A stretch of 64,000 nt of DNA from Candidatus Gastranaerophilales bacterium. GTDB lineage: Bacteria; Cyanobacteriota; Vampirovibrionia; Gastranaerophilales; Gastranaerophilaceae. Position 1 is the first letter of the stretch; every line of letters starts with the position of its first letter. The DNA lies in contig CALUVT010000001.1 of the NCBI GenBank assembly GCA_944324345.1, positions 496,001 through 560,000 of the forward strand, in the 5' to 3' direction. The notes below the pieces were generated by a model. The model was not told the DNA's origin, searched no databases, and was given only the letters and a program-made list of their open reading frames with translations. A program made the position numbers and the translations under genes. This document shows positions 1 through 8,301 of this stretch, piece by piece.

Positions 1-113
1 ATCATTTTTTGCGGATCAATCATAGATTCCATGTTGTCGTGATTATCAACTTTTTCTTCCGCGTATTTCTTGACCAAAAGCTGGTCAATATAGTCCTCAG
101 CACCTATTGCCAT
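1..113 (-). CDS. Partial unknown protein, N-terminus only
   Basis: Only the first 37 codons lie in the window, and the gene continues off the left edge. The ATG at 113-111 is preceded by a strong Shine-Dalgarno (GGGAGGA) about 5 nt upstream, which makes the start convincing. The visible product begins MAIGAEDYIDQLL and is acidic and soluble-looking, with no signal peptide. The family cannot be told from this fragment. Confidence 0.7.
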   Translation of the reverse strand, partial: MAIGAEDYIDQLLVKKYAEEKVDNHDNMESMIDPQKM

Positions 114-340
114 TGCTGTCCTCCCTAAATTTAATTGTTATCCTATTGACGTGTTGGTGAGAAAGTTTATAAAATATCCTATATATTTCCTATATATATA
201 CTAAGTATTTCTTTCCCAAAAAATTGCTTATTTTTACAAAAATAGTTAACATTTGTTAATATATTTTTTTCTAAACCTTAATTTTGTTCGATAATAAATT
301 AAAATTTTTGTAATTTTTTTAAATATGCTATAATAAACCT
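114..340. other. AT-rich divergent intergenic region
   Basis: This gap lies between the left-edge minus-strand gene and the U32-like gene. It is very AT-rich and no ORF with a ribosome site was seen. It should hold the promoter of the left-edge gene and, at its right end, the -10 of the gene at 341. Confidence 0.5.
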
Positions 341-341
341 A
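325..341 (+). promoter_or_regulatory. Extended -10 of a probably leaderless gene
   Basis: TGCTATAAT (TATAAT at 329-334) is followed after only 6 nt by the ATG at 341. This would place the transcription start at or next to the initiator codon. No Shine-Dalgarno is present. The -35 is weak (TTTTTG near 305). The same layout recurs at 8346, 22000, 40295 (minus) and 46401. Confidence 0.6.
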
Positions 342-1990
342 TGGGAAGTATAAAAATAGTTTCACCGGTCAAAAAACCTGAAGATATTGACGTTTTCTCA
401 AAAGAAACATCTTGCAGGGATTATTATGTTTATTATAAAAAGTTTTTGAATAACAATTTTGAATATGTAAATGAGTTTGTAGAAGCGGCAAAACGCAATA
501 AGTGTGCTATTTATATAAATTTTAAGCACGATATAACAGAAGAAAATTTACCGGAAATAAAAAGAATGCTTAAATTTCTGAAGACTGCCGGTATAAACGG
601 AATATTTATAAACAGTTTTGCAATTTTAGAGGCTATAAAGGTTTTTAATTTGCCGTTCAAAGTCATAGCTGATTCATATTTTGATATACACAATTTAGCG
701 GGAATTGATTTTATAAATAATTTCCACAAAGTTAGCGAAATTATTATCACAGAAGAAATATATATGAAAAATATTTCCAAAATAAAGCAGTATACAAAAT
801 TGCCGCTGGCTATAGACAGCGACAATCTTCCCTATTGTGCCGAAGATATAAAGAAATTAAAGGCCATAGACAGCGTTGTAATAAAAGGTAAGTTTAATAA
901 TTCTGAAGAAATTCTTGAAGCAATTGAACTTATCCAAAAAATTCTTGATAAACCGAAGTTATTCAAGCATCAAAAACTTCCTTTTAAACATGTAAGGAAA
1001 AGTATTTACAGCACAAATCATTTTTTAGGCGTTGTTGTTAGTGCAGAAGGAAAGGATTTCAAATTTAGCCGTAATATTAAAAACTTTGATTGGGATATAA
1101 AAAGTGCCAGAATAAAAAAAGATATTGATTATTCAAAAAAAGATATATATAGAATTAACCTGCGTCTTTCTGAGCTGGCTCAACTTAAGGAACTTGAAAA
1201 ATACATAAAAAAAATTGGCACAAATCCTATTTATTCTATAGAATATGGCGAAATTCTTGCAACAAGAGATCTTGCGACAAGTAGTTTTAAAGATATTATA
1301 ACGAAGGTTAAAAAGTTTTGTACAAAATATGGAATAAAATTCCAGCTTTCAACACCGAGAATTCTTATCGAAAGAGATTTTGACAGGGTTTATGAGTATG
1401 AGAAACAAATCTTATTGCAAAATCCTGCACCTGATAGCCTGATTATAAATAATATAGGATACTTTTGGACCGCAATTAATGACCCTGAAATAAATCATAT
1501 TCCGATAGAAATAGGTCAGGGGATAAATTTGCTCAACAGTCTTTCAATAAAGTGCTTGAATAATTTGTCTCAAATTGATACTATAGATTTTACATCTTTT
1601 TCCGACATCGAAAGCACCATAAAAACTATAAAAAAAATCAAAAATGACATCCCAAATCGAAAATATACGATTGCAGGGAATGTAAGAGTCCCAAGTTTGG
1701 GTCTGTGTCCGTTGAATAACGATAGTGCGATAATATCGAGACTTTCCTGTCAGGCTCCTTGTCATAGAGGAGGTTATGCACTCTTAGATCCGTCTTTAGG
1801 AAAACTTTTCCCGTTTACGTGCGATGGTTTCTGCAGAATGCATATGTTTGAAGATAGAATTCTTGAACAGTTTGACAAAGTTGATGAATTATACAAGGCC
1901 GGCGTTAATGAGTTTGTATTTGATTTTAGTGCCCTTAATGCAAAATTTATACCCGTGCTGTTAAACAAGTTTTTTATAGAAGTAGTTTAA
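341..1990 (+). CDS. Peptidase U32-like protein
   Basis: A 549-aa protein resembling the U32 (collagenase-like) family by its TIM-barrel-like segments and a Cys-rich C-terminal block, with Cys near 470, 474, 494 and 498 (SCQAPCHRGG then CDGFCRM). Recognised U32 members such as TrhP, TrhO/RlhA and UbiU/V use clustered cysteines for Fe-S binding and act in RNA or quinone hydroxylation rather than proteolysis. Which reaction this one performs is not evident. It is monocistronic and ends at a shared bidirectional terminator. It is distinct from the clear TrhP homologue at 9327. The start is the ATG 6 nt after a TATAAT, with no ribosome site. Confidence 0.7.
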   Translation: MGSIKIVSPVKKPEDIDVFSKETSCRDYYVYYKKFLNNNFEYVNEFVEAAKRNKCAIYINFKHDITEENLPEIKRMLKFLKTAGINGIFINSFAILEAIKVFNLPFKVIADSYFDIHNLAGIDFINNFHKVSEIIITEEIYMKNISKIKQYTKLPLAIDSDNLPYCAEDIKKLKAIDSVVIKGKFNNSEEILEAIELIQKILDKPKLFKHQKLPFKHVRKSIYSTNHFLGVVVSAEGKDFKFSRNIKNFDWDIKSARIKKDIDYSKKDIYRINLRLSELAQLKELEKYIKKIGTNPIYSIEYGEILATRDLATSSFKDIITKVKKFCTKYGIKFQLSTPRILIERDFDRVYEYEKQILLQNPAPDSLIINNIGYFWTAINDPEINHIPIEIGQGINLLNSLSIKCLNNLSQIDTIDFTSFSDIESTIKTIKKIKNDIPNRKYTIAGNVRVPSLGLCPLNNDSAIISRLSCQAPCHRGGYALLDPSLGKLFPFTCDGFCRMHMFEDRILEQFDKVDELYKAGVNEFVFDFSALNAKFIPVLLNKFFIEVV

Positions 1991-2012
1991 AAATTTTTTT
2001 TATTTGCAAAAC

Positions 2013-2044
2013 AAAACGACCTGTGATTTCTCACAGGTCGTTTT
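2013..2044. terminator. Bidirectional intrinsic terminator
   Basis: A perfect 14-bp inverted repeat (AAAACGACCTGTGA / TCACAGGTCGTTTT) with a TTTC loop sits between the convergent U32-like gene and the prepilin gene. A/T runs on both sides let it serve both strands. Confidence 0.9.
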
Positions 2045-2078
2045 GAAATATTTTCTTGAGCTATTGAGCTCATTTATC

Positions 2079-2750
2079 CTACTTACCGTACAATACAGCT
2101 TTAGCAGCAGCAGTTGAAGGTAATACAGAAGAATCAAAGAATTCTACAGGGTAAATATCTGTAGGATTTGTAACTGTACAAGGAGTAGTTCCAGTATTAG
2201 TACCAGCATCACAAGCTATAACCTTGTTAGGACCTTTTGTACCGTTAACATCGATAAAACCAGAGCAGTTTTTTCTCTTAGTATCAGTCCAACCAGCAGT
2301 GTTGATAGTTCGATCTTTTGTACAATCAACAGCATTTGTTGGATTATAACTAAACATAATACCATCGTTCATAAATAATGTTACGTTAGTTGCTGCAGGA
2401 GTTGTTATATCAGCAGTTACTCCGCCGATACCTGCGTTAACAGTATATTCACCAGCTCCCAATGGATCTTCACCAGTTGTAGCAACTCTAACAACGTTCA
2501 TACGAGATCTCAACATACTCAAAATAGAAGTAGTGCTAGTTGCGTTGATGTCACCGAAGTCAACTTCGTCTAATGCAACGTTCAAAGTAACAGCTTGAGA
2601 CAAAGCTGATAAAGCTTTTTTGTAAGCTGCTTTGTACTGAGCACCTTGAGTTGAGTTCATCAATGTAGGCATAGTCATTGCAGCTACAACCCCGATAATA
2701 CCTAAAGTAATCAACACTTCTGCAAGTGTGAAGCCGAATCTTTTTGTCAT
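2079..2750 (-). CDS. Type IV pilin-like protein (tandem copy 2)
   Basis: A 223-aa prepilin-like protein. The leader MTKRFG is followed by FTLAEVLITLGIIG, a class III prepilin signal with cleavage expected between Gly6 and Phe7, Glu at mature position 5, and a hydrophobic N-terminal helix. The C-terminal domain contains SGFIDVNGTKGPNK and a Cys-bounded segment like other major-pseudopilin-type proteins of this lineage. It is paralogous to the next gene upstream, and both end AAAKAVLYGK. Translation starts behind GAAAGGTG, 8 nt before ATG. A canonical promoter lies at 2897-2925, leaving a leader of about 140 nt. The protein is probably processed by a PilD-type peptidase. Whether it builds a pilus, a pseudopilus or a secretion device is unknown. 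Confidence 0.88.
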   Translation of the reverse strand: MTKRFGFTLAEVLITLGIIGVVAAMTMPTLMNSTQGAQYKAAYKKALSALSQAVTLNVALDEVDFGDINATSTTSILSMLRSRMNVVRVATTGEDPLGAGEYTVNAGIGGVTADITTPAATNVTLFMNDGIMFSYNPTNAVDCTKDRTINTAGWTDTKRKNCSGFIDVNGTKGPNKVIACDAGTNTGTTPCTVTNPTDIYPVEFFDSSVLPSTAAAKAVLYGK

Positions 2751-2896
2751 AATCTTTTCACCTTTCTTTTTTGTAAAACTTTCTGACTTCCCAAAATGTT
2801 TTACGCTTTTATCTCTCTATCCTAAATTACTATTCATCTTATCTCTGTTATTGCGGATACGCATAAAAAACTTTTGAAAAATCTTTTTGTACTTTC

Positions 2897-2925
2897 ATTT
2901 TAAATTATGTTTCAAAAAATGTCAA
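2897..2925 (-). promoter_or_regulatory. Sigma70-type promoter of prepilin copy 2
   Basis: On the minus strand TTGACA (2925-2920) and TAAAAT (2902-2897) are separated by exactly 17 nt. The start is expected near 2890, giving an unusually long leader before the ATG at 2750. The paralogue at 3861 has the same hexamers and spacing. Confidence 0.8.
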
Positions 2926-3213
2926 TAGCTTTACAAAAATTATTAATTAATTTTAACTAATTCTAAAGGATTAGAAAATGAAAAATCATCCAAAAGTAGT
3001 AGATTTTTTAGTGTTGCAAAAAAAACGGCGGGGTGAAAACTCCGCCGACAAAAAGATTCGAACTTTTTTGAGCGTTTGACTTCTCCGGCCTATGTGGGCT
3101 GACGTGAAGTTGCACGCATTTTTTTGCTTATTTGCTTAAAACTGCATTTATGCATTTTGTCTTACGCGATATTATCACTCTGCCAAAATTGCTACAGTTT
3201 CAGCTCACTCGCA
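2926..3213. other. Intergenic region with structured RNA signals
   Basis: No credible ORF is visible here. It contains the terminator of the upstream prepilin (3018-3047), a small AT hairpin with a TTCGAA loop (about 3052-3069), and a nested inverted repeat at about 3071-3116. On the plus strand that repeat reads GCGT...ACGC around ACTTC/GAAGT around CGGCC/GGCTG. On the minus strand the nested repeat lies in the 3' UTR of the gene at 3214. It could be part of a long 3' end or a separate small RNA. It matches no RNA family I can name. Confidence 0.4.
3018..3047 (-). terminator. Intrinsic terminator of prepilin copy 1
   Basis: On the minus strand CGGCGG / CCGCCG encloses a 10-nt loop and is followed by eight T. 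It lies about 165 nt after the stop of the prepilin at 3214, so that transcript has a long 3' UTR. Confidence 0.8.
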
Positions 3214-3861
3214 TTATTTACCATACAATACAGCTTTAGCAGCTTGAGAGTTTGGTAGGATTGTTTGATCGTAAAAAATAACAGGATAAATATCTGTTGG
3301 ATTCTTTACTTCACAATTTGCTGTGTGTTGTGCTGCCCCTGCATCATCATCTGTTGCAGCACCATTACTGCATGTAACGACTTTATTAGGTCCTTTCAAT
3401 CCATTAACATCAATAAAGCCTTTACATTTTTCTCCGTTGCTTATCCCGTTATCTGTATCAGGATCTGAACAAACTTTATTTGTAGAAGGGCCTGCAAAGC
3501 TAAATATAATACCGTCACTGAAATATAACGAGTAATTAGCATTAGTTTGTGTTAATAGATCTGGAGCAGTCTCATAAGGTACAGTTCCTGTTGCATCTGC
3601 GCCATTAACAACATTCATTCTTGCTTTTAAGATATCTTTTATCCCTTCAGCATCTTCTACATCAGCGAAGCTTGCACCATCTAAAGCAACGTTTAATGTA
3701 ACCCCTTGAGCAATAGCCGACAAAGCTTTTTTGTAAGCTGCTTTATACTGAGCACCTTGAGTTGAATTCATCAATGTAGGCATAGTCATTGCAGCTACAA
3801 CCCCGATAATACCTAAAGTAATCAACACTTCCGCAAGTGTGAAGCCAAAACTTTTTTTCAT
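3214..3861 (-). CDS. Type IV pilin-like protein (tandem copy 1)
   Basis: A 215-aa prepilin-like protein with leader MKKSFG, cleavage expected before FTLAEVLITLGIIG, Glu5 and a hydrophobic helix to about residue 30. The first ~60 codons are almost identical at DNA level to the copy at 2079, while the C-terminal domain diverges until the shared AAKAVLYGK end. The SGF/KGFIDVNG-KGPNK motif is present. The ribosome site and surrounding bases (GAAAGGTGAAAAGATT then ATG) match the paralogue exactly, and its promoter has the same hexamers and spacing. Each copy has its own promoter, and this one has its own terminator, so they are separate units. Recent duplication or gene conversion of the 5' half is the simplest explanation. 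Confidence 0.88.
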   Translation of the reverse strand: MKKSFGFTLAEVLITLGIIGVVAAMTMPTLMNSTQGAQYKAAYKKALSAIAQGVTLNVALDGASFADVEDAEGIKDILKARMNVVNGADATGTVPYETAPDLLTQTNANYSLYFSDGIIFSFAGPSTNKVCSDPDTDNGISNGEKCKGFIDVNGLKGPNKVVTCSNGAATDDDAGAAQHTANCEVKNPTDIYPVIFYDQTILPNSQAAKAVLYGK

Positions 3862-3977
3862 AATCTTTTCACCTTTCTTTTTTTGTAATAAAACTTACTC
3901 TCTTTAACTACTCTATGTTATTGTTCAATACTATGCGTGTAAGTAATATTTTTTACAAAACTAATTGTTGTACACTT

Positions 3978-4006
3978 ATTTTAAATTATTTTTCAGTGAT
4001 TGTCAA
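3978..4006 (-). promoter_or_regulatory. Sigma70-type promoter of prepilin copy 1
   Basis: On the minus strand TTGACA (4006-4001) and TAAAAT (3983-3978) have a 17-nt spacer, as in the paralogue's promoter. The leader to the ATG at 3861 is roughly 110 nt. Confidence 0.8.
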
Positions 4007-4096
4007 GGGGTATTGAGTATTTATTACGTAATTTAAATTAAATAACGTGTTTACATAACTTATTTTTATAGGCAAAAGAGGTTATTATTATTATTT

Positions 4097-4429
4097 ATGG
4101 ACAATAAAAAATTACTTGGTAAAAGAATTAAAGAAATAAGAAAATATAAAGGGTTAACTCAGGAGCAATTGTCGGAAATGATTGATATTGAAACATCTTC
4201 ATTGTCAGGGATTGAATCCGGTAGGTTCTTCCCATCTTTGCATGTGCTTGATAAAATAGCCTCTGTGCTTGAGGTTGAACTTATTGAATTTTTTAGGTTT
4301 TCGTCTATTGATGTTCCTAAAGATCTTGAAAAAGAAATTTTTACCATAGTTAGCAAGCTTAATGACAAGGATAAACAAGTTGTTTATAAATTTTTGATTG
4401 CAGCTTTTGCGGTGATTAGAGAGCCATAG
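4097..4429 (+). CDS. XRE-family transcriptional regulator
   Basis: A 110-aa protein with a helix-turn-helix of the Cro/C1 type at about residues 6-60 (LGKRIKEIRKYKGLTQEQLSE, then SSLSGIESGRFFPS). A C-terminal helical tail of ~45 residues is likely for dimerisation. It is cytosolic and DNA-binding. It lies divergent from the prepilin pair and 88 nt upstream of malQ on the same strand, so it could regulate either. No operator was identified. The Shine-Dalgarno is poor (GAGG about 16 nt upstream). Confidence 0.85.
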   Translation: MDNKKLLGKRIKEIRKYKGLTQEQLSEMIDIETSSLSGIESGRFFPSLHVLDKIASVLEVELIEFFRFSSIDVPKDLEKEIFTIVSKLNDKDKQVVYKFLIAAFAVIREP

Positions 4430-4517
4430 ATGTCAGCCGTGTATAAGTTGTGTATTGAAAATTTAATTATCTCATGATATCATCTGTTTTGTTGATATAT
4501 AAGAAGAAGGGGTAATT

Positions 4518-6401
4518 ATGACTTGTGTATTAGAAAATAAATCTAATCTTTTGGATGAAAAAGCGAAAAAAACTATTCGTAAAGCTTTAAAAGTTTTGGG
4601 GAAGAAAAATCTTGCATTTATTATGCATAGCGGAAGTTTCCCTTCTGCTGAAAACCAAAACACAGGCTTTGGCTCTATTAACAGTGATGGAGGTAAAGAA
4701 TTTATTGAATACGCTTCCGGACTTTTTGATGCTATTCAGCTCGGACCGGCTGGAAAGACAAAATCTTGCGATTCTTCTCCGTACACAGGAACGATATTTT
4801 CAGGCAACCCCTTGTTCATTGATTTAAAAGAACTTACAACAAAAGAGTGGGGCAAAATTCTTTCTGATGAAACTTATAACAGAATTGTTGCCGAAAATCC
4901 AAACAAAAATGTTAACAGAACGGCATATTCATATATTTATAAGCGTCAAGACGAGGCTTTGCAGGAAGCTTGGAACAATTTTAAGGCAAATCCTGTTAAA
5001 AAGCTTGAAAAAGAGTTTAAGCACTTCAAATCAGAAAACAGTTTTTGGCTTGATAAAGATAGTTTATATGAAGCTTTGTCTATAGAGCATGGTAATGATT
5101 ATTGGCCTTTGTGGAATTCTGAGGTGGATAAAAATTTATTCAACCCTGATTCTATCGAACAGAAAATTCAATTTGGCAACCGAATCAAAGAGCTTGAGGG
5201 CAAATATGCTGATGAAATTGACAGGTATAAATTTATTCAGTTTATTATTGCAAAACAGAATGAAGAAACAAGAAAATTTGCACAAAAGCATGATGTGAAG
5301 ATGATTGCTGACAGACAGGTTGCATTTTCTGACCGTGATACTTGGGCTTATCAATCTTTATTTTTAAAAGGTTGGTGTTTGGGATGCCCTCCTGATTATT
5401 TCTCAAAAGACGGTCAGGCTTGGGGATTCCCTGTCATGGATCCTGAAAGGTTGTATAATGCTGACGGATCATTAGATGATGGCGGAATTTTACTTAAAAA
5501 TCTTTATAAAAAAATGTTTAAAGAAAATCCCGGTGGTGTAAGAATAGACCATATTGTCGGGCTTATTGATCCTTGGGTTTATAAAGCGGGTAAAAAACCA
5601 AAAATTGAAGAGGGAGCAGGAAGGCTTTATTCATCTCCTGAGCATCCGGAGCTTGCCAAGTATGCGATTGCAAAACTTGAAGATTTGGATACGGAATTAA
5701 CTGCTGATAAAGAAAAGAGGGTTAAGAGTCTTACAAAACAGCAGATAAAAGATTATGGCAGACTGATTGAAAAAATTGTTATTGCGGCTGCTAAAGAAGA
5801 AGGACTTGATAAAGATGCAATAGTTTGTGAGGATTTGGGAACTCTAACAAATCCTGTAGCTTCTGTTATGAGTACTTATGGACTTCAGGGAATGAAGTTG
5901 ACTCAGTTTGTTGAAGCTGACAAACCTGAAGATCCTTATCGTTGTTGTAATATATCTAAAAGATGCTGGGCAATGGTTGGAACACATGATAATGAACCTA
6001 TTAAAATGTGGGCTGATCAAAATATTCACACTCATGTCGGATATCTTCATGCAAAAAATCTTGTTGATGACCTTTTTACAGAGGCAGAAAACAAGGATGA
6101 TATTATTGTAAGATTGACAAATGATGCTGAATTTCTGGCTCAGACAAAATTGGTGGAAATTTTTGCGTCTGCTGCTGAAAATATTCAGATTTTCTTCACT
6201 GATTATTTCAATGTTTATGATGTTTATAACAGACCGGGAACTTCCGGTGATGCTAATTGGAGCTTAAGACTCCCTGACAACTATAAGGAACTTAATGCTA
6301 TTAATTTGGCAAATATTCTTAAGTTGGCAATTTTGGCAAGAGGCCATGAATTTGCTGAAAAAAATCACAAAGTTATTGAAAAATTAGAGGAAATAATATA
6401 A
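4518..6401 (+). CDS. malQ: 4-alpha-glucanotransferase (GH77)
   Basis: A 627-aa amylomaltase that transfers alpha-1,4-glucan chains between maltodextrins in the cytosol. The fold signatures run in order: LGPAGKTKSCDSSPY with the following SGNPLFIDL; RIDH with the nucleophile Asp344; VCEDLG with the acid/base Glu438; and GTHDNEP with Asp491. Together these are the GH77 catalytic triad. The start is supported by AAGAAGGGG 6 nt before ATG. An intrinsic terminator follows. With the GH13 enzyme at 23639 and the sugar permease at 7334 it points to use of alpha-glucans or stored glycogen, though no glycogen phosphorylase is in the window. Confidence 0.93.
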   Translation: MTCVLENKSNLLDEKAKKTIRKALKVLGKKNLAFIMHSGSFPSAENQNTGFGSINSDGGKEFIEYASGLFDAIQLGPAGKTKSCDSSPYTGTIFSGNPLFIDLKELTTKEWGKILSDETYNRIVAENPNKNVNRTAYSYIYKRQDEALQEAWNNFKANPVKKLEKEFKHFKSENSFWLDKDSLYEALSIEHGNDYWPLWNSEVDKNLFNPDSIEQKIQFGNRIKELEGKYADEIDRYKFIQFIIAKQNEETRKFAQKHDVKMIADRQVAFSDRDTWAYQSLFLKGWCLGCPPDYFSKDGQAWGFPVMDPERLYNADGSLDDGGILLKNLYKKMFKENPGGVRIDHIVGLIDPWVYKAGKKPKIEEGAGRLYSSPEHPELAKYAIAKLEDLDTELTADKEKRVKSLTKQQIKDYGRLIEKIVIAAAKEEGLDKDAIVCEDLGTLTNPVASVMSTYGLQGMKLTQFVEADKPEDPYRCCNISKRCWAMVGTHDNEPIKMWADQNIHTHVGYLHAKNLVDDLFTEAENKDDIIVRLTNDAEFLAQTKLVEIFASAAENIQIFFTDYFNVYDVYNRPGTSGDANWSLRLPDNYKELNAINLANILKLAILARGHEFAEKNHKVIEKLEEII

Positions 6402-6408
6402 AAATTAT

Positions 6409-6450
6409 AGGGCTAATTCTCTTTAAAGGAAGAGAGTTAGCTCTTTTTTT
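6409..6450 (+). terminator. Intrinsic terminator after malQ
   Basis: GGGCTAATTCTCTTT pairs imperfectly with AAGAGAGTTAGCTC around a short loop and is followed by seven T. It separates malQ from the TPR/NHL gene. Confidence 0.85.
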
Positions 6451-6468
6451 ATTTTAGAAGGGGTTTTA

Positions 6469-7314
6469 ATGAAAAAGTTTTTAGTAGCGTTATTGTTGGC
6501 TTTGAATGTAGGTGTTTTGTTTGCGGCAGAAGTCCCTTATGAGCCTTCTGTAGAAGCAAAACTTGAATATAATCGTGGAGTTGATTATTATAAAATTGCT
6601 CAGTATGATCAAGCAATTAGTGCTTTCAGGCAGGCTATTAATCTTGATCCGAATTACATTGATGCTTATTATAACTTAGGCTCTATCCTTGAATATTTAA
6701 GGCAGGATGAGGCTGCTCTTGCTGTATTTAAACAGGTTATCGTTCGTAAGCCTGATGATTACGAATCGGTGTATAAGGCTGCAAATTTAAGTTATAAATT
6801 AGGCTTTGCAGATAAAGCTAAAACTTATCTTTCATTGATACCTCCCGAAAGTTCTGCTTATGCTTCGGCCCAAGCTCTTGCAAATAAATTAAATACCGAT
6901 ATGCAAACAATAAAGGCAGAAAAAACTAAAGAACTTTCCCTGCAAAAAATTGAACAAACAAACGGTATGTACAACGATATTCCAAGTCCAACCGGCATAA
7001 CAACGGACAATGAAGGAAATGTTTTTGTTGCTTGTTTTTCAGATAACATGATTTACAAAATTTCTCCCGACGGTAAAAAGATTATATTTATCAAAACCCC
7101 AAAATTAAACGGACCTATTGCAATGGTAAGTGATTCTGACGGGAATATTTATGTATCAAATTATAATGCTGATAACGTTATTAAAATTTCGCCATCAGGG
7201 GTTATAACAACTTTAATCTCAAATGTTCAAAAACCTTATGGAATACATATAAAAGGGAATTTGTTGTTTGTGTCTTCTCAGGGATCAAACTCTGTTTTGA
7301 GATATAAATTATAA
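6469..7314 (+). CDS. Exported TPR and NHL-like repeat protein
   Basis: A 281-aa protein with a Sec signal peptide (MKKFLVALLLALNVGVLFAAE, cleavage near residue 20). Two to three tetratricopeptide repeats cover about residues 25-125 (YNRGVDYYKIAQYDQAISAF is typical). A C-terminal half of beta-propeller-like repeats follows (TGITTDNEGNVFVACFSDN, then DGNIYVSNYNADNVIKI), resembling NHL/SMP-30 blades. It is too short for a complete propeller, so it may form a partial one or oligomerise. It is probably periplasmic or surface-located and likely a protein-protein scaffold. The ribosome site is GAAGGGG, about 6 nt before ATG. It is a single gene facing the permease. Confidence 0.75.
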   Translation: MKKFLVALLLALNVGVLFAAEVPYEPSVEAKLEYNRGVDYYKIAQYDQAISAFRQAINLDPNYIDAYYNLGSILEYLRQDEAALAVFKQVIVRKPDDYESVYKAANLSYKLGFADKAKTYLSLIPPESSAYASAQALANKLNTDMQTIKAEKTKELSLQKIEQTNGMYNDIPSPTGITTDNEGNVFVACFSDNMIYKISPDGKKIIFIKTPKLNGPIAMVSDSDGNIYVSNYNADNVIKISPSGVITTLISNVQKPYGIHIKGNLLFVSSQGSNSVLRYKL

Positions 7315-7333
7315 TTCTTCTTTTATAGACGTT

Positions 7334-8158
7334 TTATTCTTTAACTCCGCCTTGCAAAATGTCGGAGATAAAATATTTTTTGCCCAACAAAAATACTCCT
7401 ATAACGGGAATTGAACAAATTACAGAACATGCCAAAAGTTCTCCCCACAAGGTTATTTCCCTAAAGCTTCCCTTGTAGATTGCCAGTCCGACAGGTAGAG
7501 TTCGCATCCCCTCGCTGTTTGTAACAATTAACGGCCACATAAAGCTGTTCCATGTAGTGACAAATGTAAAAATCGCAAGTGTGGCAACAGTTGGAAGTGC
7601 AAGTGGTAACGCGATTTTGAAAAATGTGGTGAAAAGGTTACAGCCATCAATTTTAGCAGATTCTTCCAAATCTTTTGGTAAGCCTAGAAAATATTGACGC
7701 ATTAAAAAGATTCCAAAACCACCAAAAAGTGCAGGTAAAATTAGTGCTTGATAAGTGTCTATCAAATGCATTTCTCTCATTAAAAAGAAAAGTGGAATTA
7801 TGTTTACCTGAGGAGGAATTAGCATTGTTATCAATATTATAAGAAACAAAGCATCCCTATATTTAAACCTCATTCTCGCAAAGGCGTATCCTGCAAGTGA
7901 TGAAAAAATAACCTGCCCAATAGTCGCAATCAGTGCAACAACAAGACTATTAAAGAAATATAAGCTCAGCGGTATATCTTTAAATACGTTTCTGTAATTA
8001 TCAAGAGTTAAATTTGTCGGGAAAATTTTCCCAACATTTGAGAAAATTTCGCTATTGTCGGCTAAAGATAAACTTACCATAGCAAAAAAAGGATACAACA
8101 TGCTAAAGGCTATAAGAACAAGAATAGAGTAACCGAAAATAATCCTTAACTTTCTCAT
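7334..8158 (-). CDS. Sugar ABC transporter permease (CUT1, MalG type)
   Basis: A 274-aa inner-membrane permease of the MalG/UgpE type with six predicted helices. The cytoplasmic EAA loop is clear (ESAKIDGCNLFTTFFKIALPLALP, residues ~185-210), and the end GGVKE is typical of this subfamily. In known systems it pairs with a MalF-type permease, a binding protein and an ATPase. None of these lies next to it here: the upstream neighbour is a mini-ORF on the other strand and the downstream one is convergent. The missing partners must be elsewhere. The substrate cannot be inferred beyond carbohydrate. Confidence 0.88.
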   Translation of the reverse strand: MRKLRIIFGYSILVLIAFSMLYPFFAMVSLSLADNSEIFSNVGKIFPTNLTLDNYRNVFKDIPLSLYFFNSLVVALIATIGQVIFSSLAGYAFARMRFKYRDALFLIILITMLIPPQVNIIPLFFLMREMHLIDTYQALILPALFGGFGIFLMRQYFLGLPKDLEESAKIDGCNLFTTFFKIALPLALPTVATLAIFTFVTTWNSFMWPLIVTNSEGMRTLPVGLAIYKGSFREITLWGELLACSVICSIPVIGVFLLGKKYFISDILQGGVKE

Positions 8159-8203
8159 AAACCTATTATAGCAGAATTGAAAAATTTTGATTACTTAGCG
8201 GTA

Positions 8204-8232
8204 TTGAAATAAATTTAAAAATGTGTTAAACT
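8204..8232 (+). promoter_or_regulatory. Promoter of the poly-G mini-ORF
   Basis: TTGAAA (8204-8209), a 17-nt spacer and TAAACT (8227-8232) are followed by a strong Shine-Dalgarno AAAGGAG (8241-8247) and ATG at 8254. The signals are as complete as for any gene in the window. Confidence 0.65.
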
Positions 8233-8253
8233 TGAGCCTGAAAGGAGCTTTTT

Positions 8254-8301
8254 ATGGAAGTATTAAGATTTATTAAAAACCTCGGGGGGGGGGCGTTCTA
8301 A
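8254..8301 (+). CDS. 15-aa mini-ORF with G10 tract, out of frame with prepilin
   Basis: The ORF reads MEVLRFIKNLGGGAF and stops at TAA 8299-8301. It has a good promoter, Shine-Dalgarno AAAGGAG and a 6-nt spacing. A run of ten G (8284-8293) encodes the glycines. The prepilin ATG at 8358 is 104 nt downstream of this ATG, and its frame is open (no stop) from the tract onward. With 11 or 8 G the two would become one ORF with a 35- or 34-residue extension. It may be a phase-variable prepilin N-terminus in the off state, a leader peptide, or the truncated start of a lost gene. Confidence 0.5.
   Translation: MEVLRFIKNLGGGAF

Noticed and set aside
3045..3120. A tRNA gene on the minus strand, suggested by AAAAG-TTCGAAT-CTTTT
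   Set aside because: Only a T-arm-like hairpin is present. No acceptor pairing partner, D arm or anticodon arm at the correct distance could be found.
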